A stretch of DNA of 6,569 bases from Thalassospiraceae bacterium (GTDB taxonomy: Bacteria > Pseudomonadota > Alphaproteobacteria > Rhodospirillales > Magnetovibrionaceae). Shown in pieces: positions 5,244-6,569 of this stretch (its first letter is position 1; the number at the start of each line of letters is the position of its first letter). The stretch is taken from NCBI GenBank assembly GCA_030637205.1, contig DAOVVL010000117.1:1-6569 (forward strand), given 5' to 3'. The notes beneath the pieces were generated by a model. The model saw nothing but the letters and a program-made list of their open reading frames with translations, was not told the origin of the DNA and ran no database searches. A program made the position numbers and the translations under genes.

Positions 5244-5660
5244 TTATTTATCGTCTTTCTTCTTCGCCGATTTCTTTTTAGCGGCCTTTTTAGCGGCCTT
5301 TTTCTTGGGCGCGGATGGGGCTGGTGTAATGATCGTTGCCCCCGCTTCTTTGGCGGCGGCGCGACCACGCGCCGATGGGCGTTCCGGCCCCTGCCCCCAG
5401 TCGCTGACGGGGAACGGCATGTGTTCGGTCTTGTAGGTCAAAAACGAGGTGACCTCGCCAATATAATCGCCAAGACTGCCACCCATTTCCGCCAGACGTT
5501 CGTTTGGGGAACCGGTAAAGAGCGTGGTGAAAAACTGCACAATCGTAATAGCGGCGATGATGAATTCGGCTACGTTAAATGCAATGGCGAACAGGATCAG
5601 GTAAATGATCCGCGTCCACGATTTCACATTACTCATGTTCTGTTTGGTTTGATCTTCCAT
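5244..5660 (-). CDS. DUF4389 membrane protein with Lys/Ala-rich tail
   Basis: This 138-residue protein fits the DUF4389 family of small membrane proteins of unknown function. One long or two closely packed hydrophobic segments (about 18-48) precede the family-like TLFTGSPNERL (46-56), a LGDYIGEVTSFLTYKTE stretch (63-79) and PFPVSDW (82-88). The C-terminal 50 residues are variable and proline/alanine-rich. They end in a histone H1-like tail (118-138) of lysines and alanines, then DDK. ATG 5660 is chosen because GAGG lies 5 bases upstream; a GTG two codons earlier lies within that site. It follows the LysM/LytM lipoprotein gene after 27 bp on the same strand, so the two are probably cotranscribed. 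The basic tail should be cytoplasmic and could bind nucleic acid or acidic lipids, but that is inference. Confidence 0.85.
   Translation of the reverse strand: MEDQTKQNMSNVKSWTRIIYLILFAIAFNVAEFIIAAITIVQFFTTLFTGSPNERLAEMGGSLGDYIGEVTSFLTYKTEHMPFPVSDWGQGPERPSARGRAAAKEAGATIITPAPSAPKKKAAKKAAKKKSAKKKDDK
5275..5298 (+). repeat. Tandem 12-bp repeat inside the DUF4389 gene tail
   Basis: TTTTTAGCGGCC occurs twice in exact tandem (5275-5286 and 5287-5298), followed by a partial third unit beginning TTTTTCTTGGGC. Being 12 bp, each unit adds four residues (Lys and Ala pairs) in frame to the basic tail of the DUF4389 protein. Copy number could therefore change by slippage without breaking the frame. Confidence 0.8.
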
Positions 5661-5687
5661 AGCCACCTCACATTATATAATCAGCCT

Positions 5688-6569
5688 TTAGGCGTTGCCG
5701 CCTTTAAGATACTTCACCGGGTCCACCGCACGGCGACCCTTGCGAAGCTCAAAATGCAGTTGCGGCGTCGCCACATTGCCGGTCGAGCCGATCTTCGCGA
5801 TCTCCTGGCCCTTCTTTATCTTATCGCCCCTTTGCACTAACAGCGAATCATTGTGTGCATAGGCCGTGACCCAGCCGTCGGAATGTTTGACCAGCAGCAA
5901 ATTGCCAAAGCCGCGAAGTTCGTTTCCGGCGTACGCCACCACCCCATTTTCGGCAGCGCGTACCGGGGTGCCTCGCGGTGCAGCTATGTTAATACCATCG
6001 TTTTGCAGGCCCTTGGTCTTGGGCCCAAAGCTGGAAATCAACTTGCCGCGGACCGGCCAGCTAAAGCCCTTGCCCGCCAGCACCGGCGGCGCGGGCACGG
6101 CGGCTTTCGCAGGTGTGGAAGACTTAGGCGCTGATGCAGATGCAGGGCTGACAGGCTGTGATGGCGCGCCACCCCCACCGCTACCACGTGGGATGCGCAA
6201 TTTCTGGCCGGGATAGATGGTGAAGGGCTTGGAAATACCGTTGATACGGGCAATGGAATAGGTGTCGGCGCCGTATTGCTGGCCGATCAGCGATAACGAT
6301 TCGCCGCTTCGCACCGTGTGGATCTGCCCACCCGGCAGTTTCAGCTTCTGGCCCACCTCCAGCATATAGGGCGGGCGCAGGTTGTTCAGCACGATCACTT
6401 CACGGGGGCTGACCTGATGGCGGCGCGATATGGCATAAACCGTGTCGCCCTTGCCCACCGTCACCGACGAGGCGTTGATGAAGGCTTCATTGCCCCGTGG
6501 GTTGGAAAGTTGAGGGCCATCGCCCGCCGGTGGCCATTCGGCCCAGCCGCACGCGCTTAAGAGCAATAA
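5688..6569 (-). CDS. LysM/LytM (M23-like) lipoprotein, NlpD-type, 5' end outside window
   Basis: The 293 visible residues begin inside a lipoprotein signal peptide. A leucine run leads to the lipobox LSAC with Cys at codon 6549-6551, then Gly, which does not suggest inner-membrane retention. Two LysM peptidoglycan-binding domains follow at about 30-74 and 76-121 after the Cys, then a Pro/Ala/Ser/Gly linker of about 35 residues, then a C-terminal LytM/M23 domain. The M23 metal site is broken: the usual H-x3-D reads NDGIN, and the HxH motif reads QLH. The YAHND and QLHFELR strands remain. The domain is therefore probably not a peptidase. The same layout and losses occur in E. coli NlpD, which activates the amidase AmiC in cell division. 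The TTG at 6566 is not a real start, since it falls inside the signal peptide. DUF4389 follows after 27 bp. Architecture is certain; NlpD orthology is likely. Confidence 0.92.
   Translation of the reverse strand, partial: LLLLSACGWAEWPPAGDGPQLSNPRGNEAFINASSVTVGKGDTVYAISRRHQVSPREVIVLNNLRPPYMLEVGQKLKLPGGQIHTVRSGESLSLIGQQYGADTYSIARINGISKPFTIYPGQKLRIPRGSGGGGAPSQPVSPASASAPKSSTPAKAAVPAPPVLAGKGFSWPVRGKLISSFGPKTKGLQNDGINIAAPRGTPVRAAENGVVAYAGNELRGFGNLLLVKHSDGWVTAYAHNDSLLVQRGDKIKKGQEIAKIGSTGNVATPQLHFELRKGRRAVDPVKYLKGGNA

Noticed and set aside
5672..5677. Perfect TATAAT on the minus strand just before the DUF4389 gene
   Set aside because: Transcription would start at about 5664, inside the Shine-Dalgarno region and 4-5 bases before the ATG. 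No -35 box is found at the right distance, and the 27-bp gap suggests readthrough from the upstream gene.

Overview
The window looks like core chromosome of an alphaproteobacterium of moderate GC content, most likely a Rhodospirillales-type lineage. The genus cannot be read from the sequence. The evidence is the gene set itself: a yajC-secD-secF operon followed by an Mth938/NDUFAF3-type gene, flanked by a DUF815 ATPase and a LysM/LytM lipoprotein. As I recall, this neighbourhood is typical of that class.

Layout, left to right. Positions 1-154 hold the last 50 codons of a LuxR-type DNA-binding protein (+). Positions 155-484 hold a 36-codon ORF for a predicted single-pass membrane miniprotein (194-304, -), then a repeat-rich 180-bp regulatory stretch. 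Next is an unrecognised 97-residue cysteine-rich protein (485-778, +). It converges, with a 4-bp gap, on the minus-strand operon yajC (3775-4230) > secD (2161-3738) > secF (1207-2145) > Mth938-like gene (783-1166). A DUF815 AAA-type ATPase (4383-5237, +) is divergent from yajC. It converges with a 6-bp gap on a second minus-strand pair: a lipoprotein with two LysM domains and a degenerate LytM/M23 domain (5688 to the window edge, 5' end missing), followed by a DUF4389 membrane protein with a lysine/alanine tail (5244-5660).

How the genes fit together. SecD and SecF form the proton-driven ancillary complex of the Sec translocon, and YajC is their small partner. The Mth938-like protein is the bacterial relative of a mitochondrial complex I assembly factor, so its place at the end of this operon links membrane-protein insertion with respiratory complex assembly. 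The LysM/LytM lipoprotein is probably a non-catalytic, NlpD-like regulator of cell-wall hydrolysis. Positions 783-6569 are therefore an envelope-biogenesis block of known families. The left 0.8 kb is the accessory-looking part and holds the only genes without a recognisable family.

I see no RNA gene, transposon, CRISPR array or phage gene, and no strong evidence for a new multi-gene system. The best leads are the miniprotein, the cysteine-rich protein and the repeated motifs between them.
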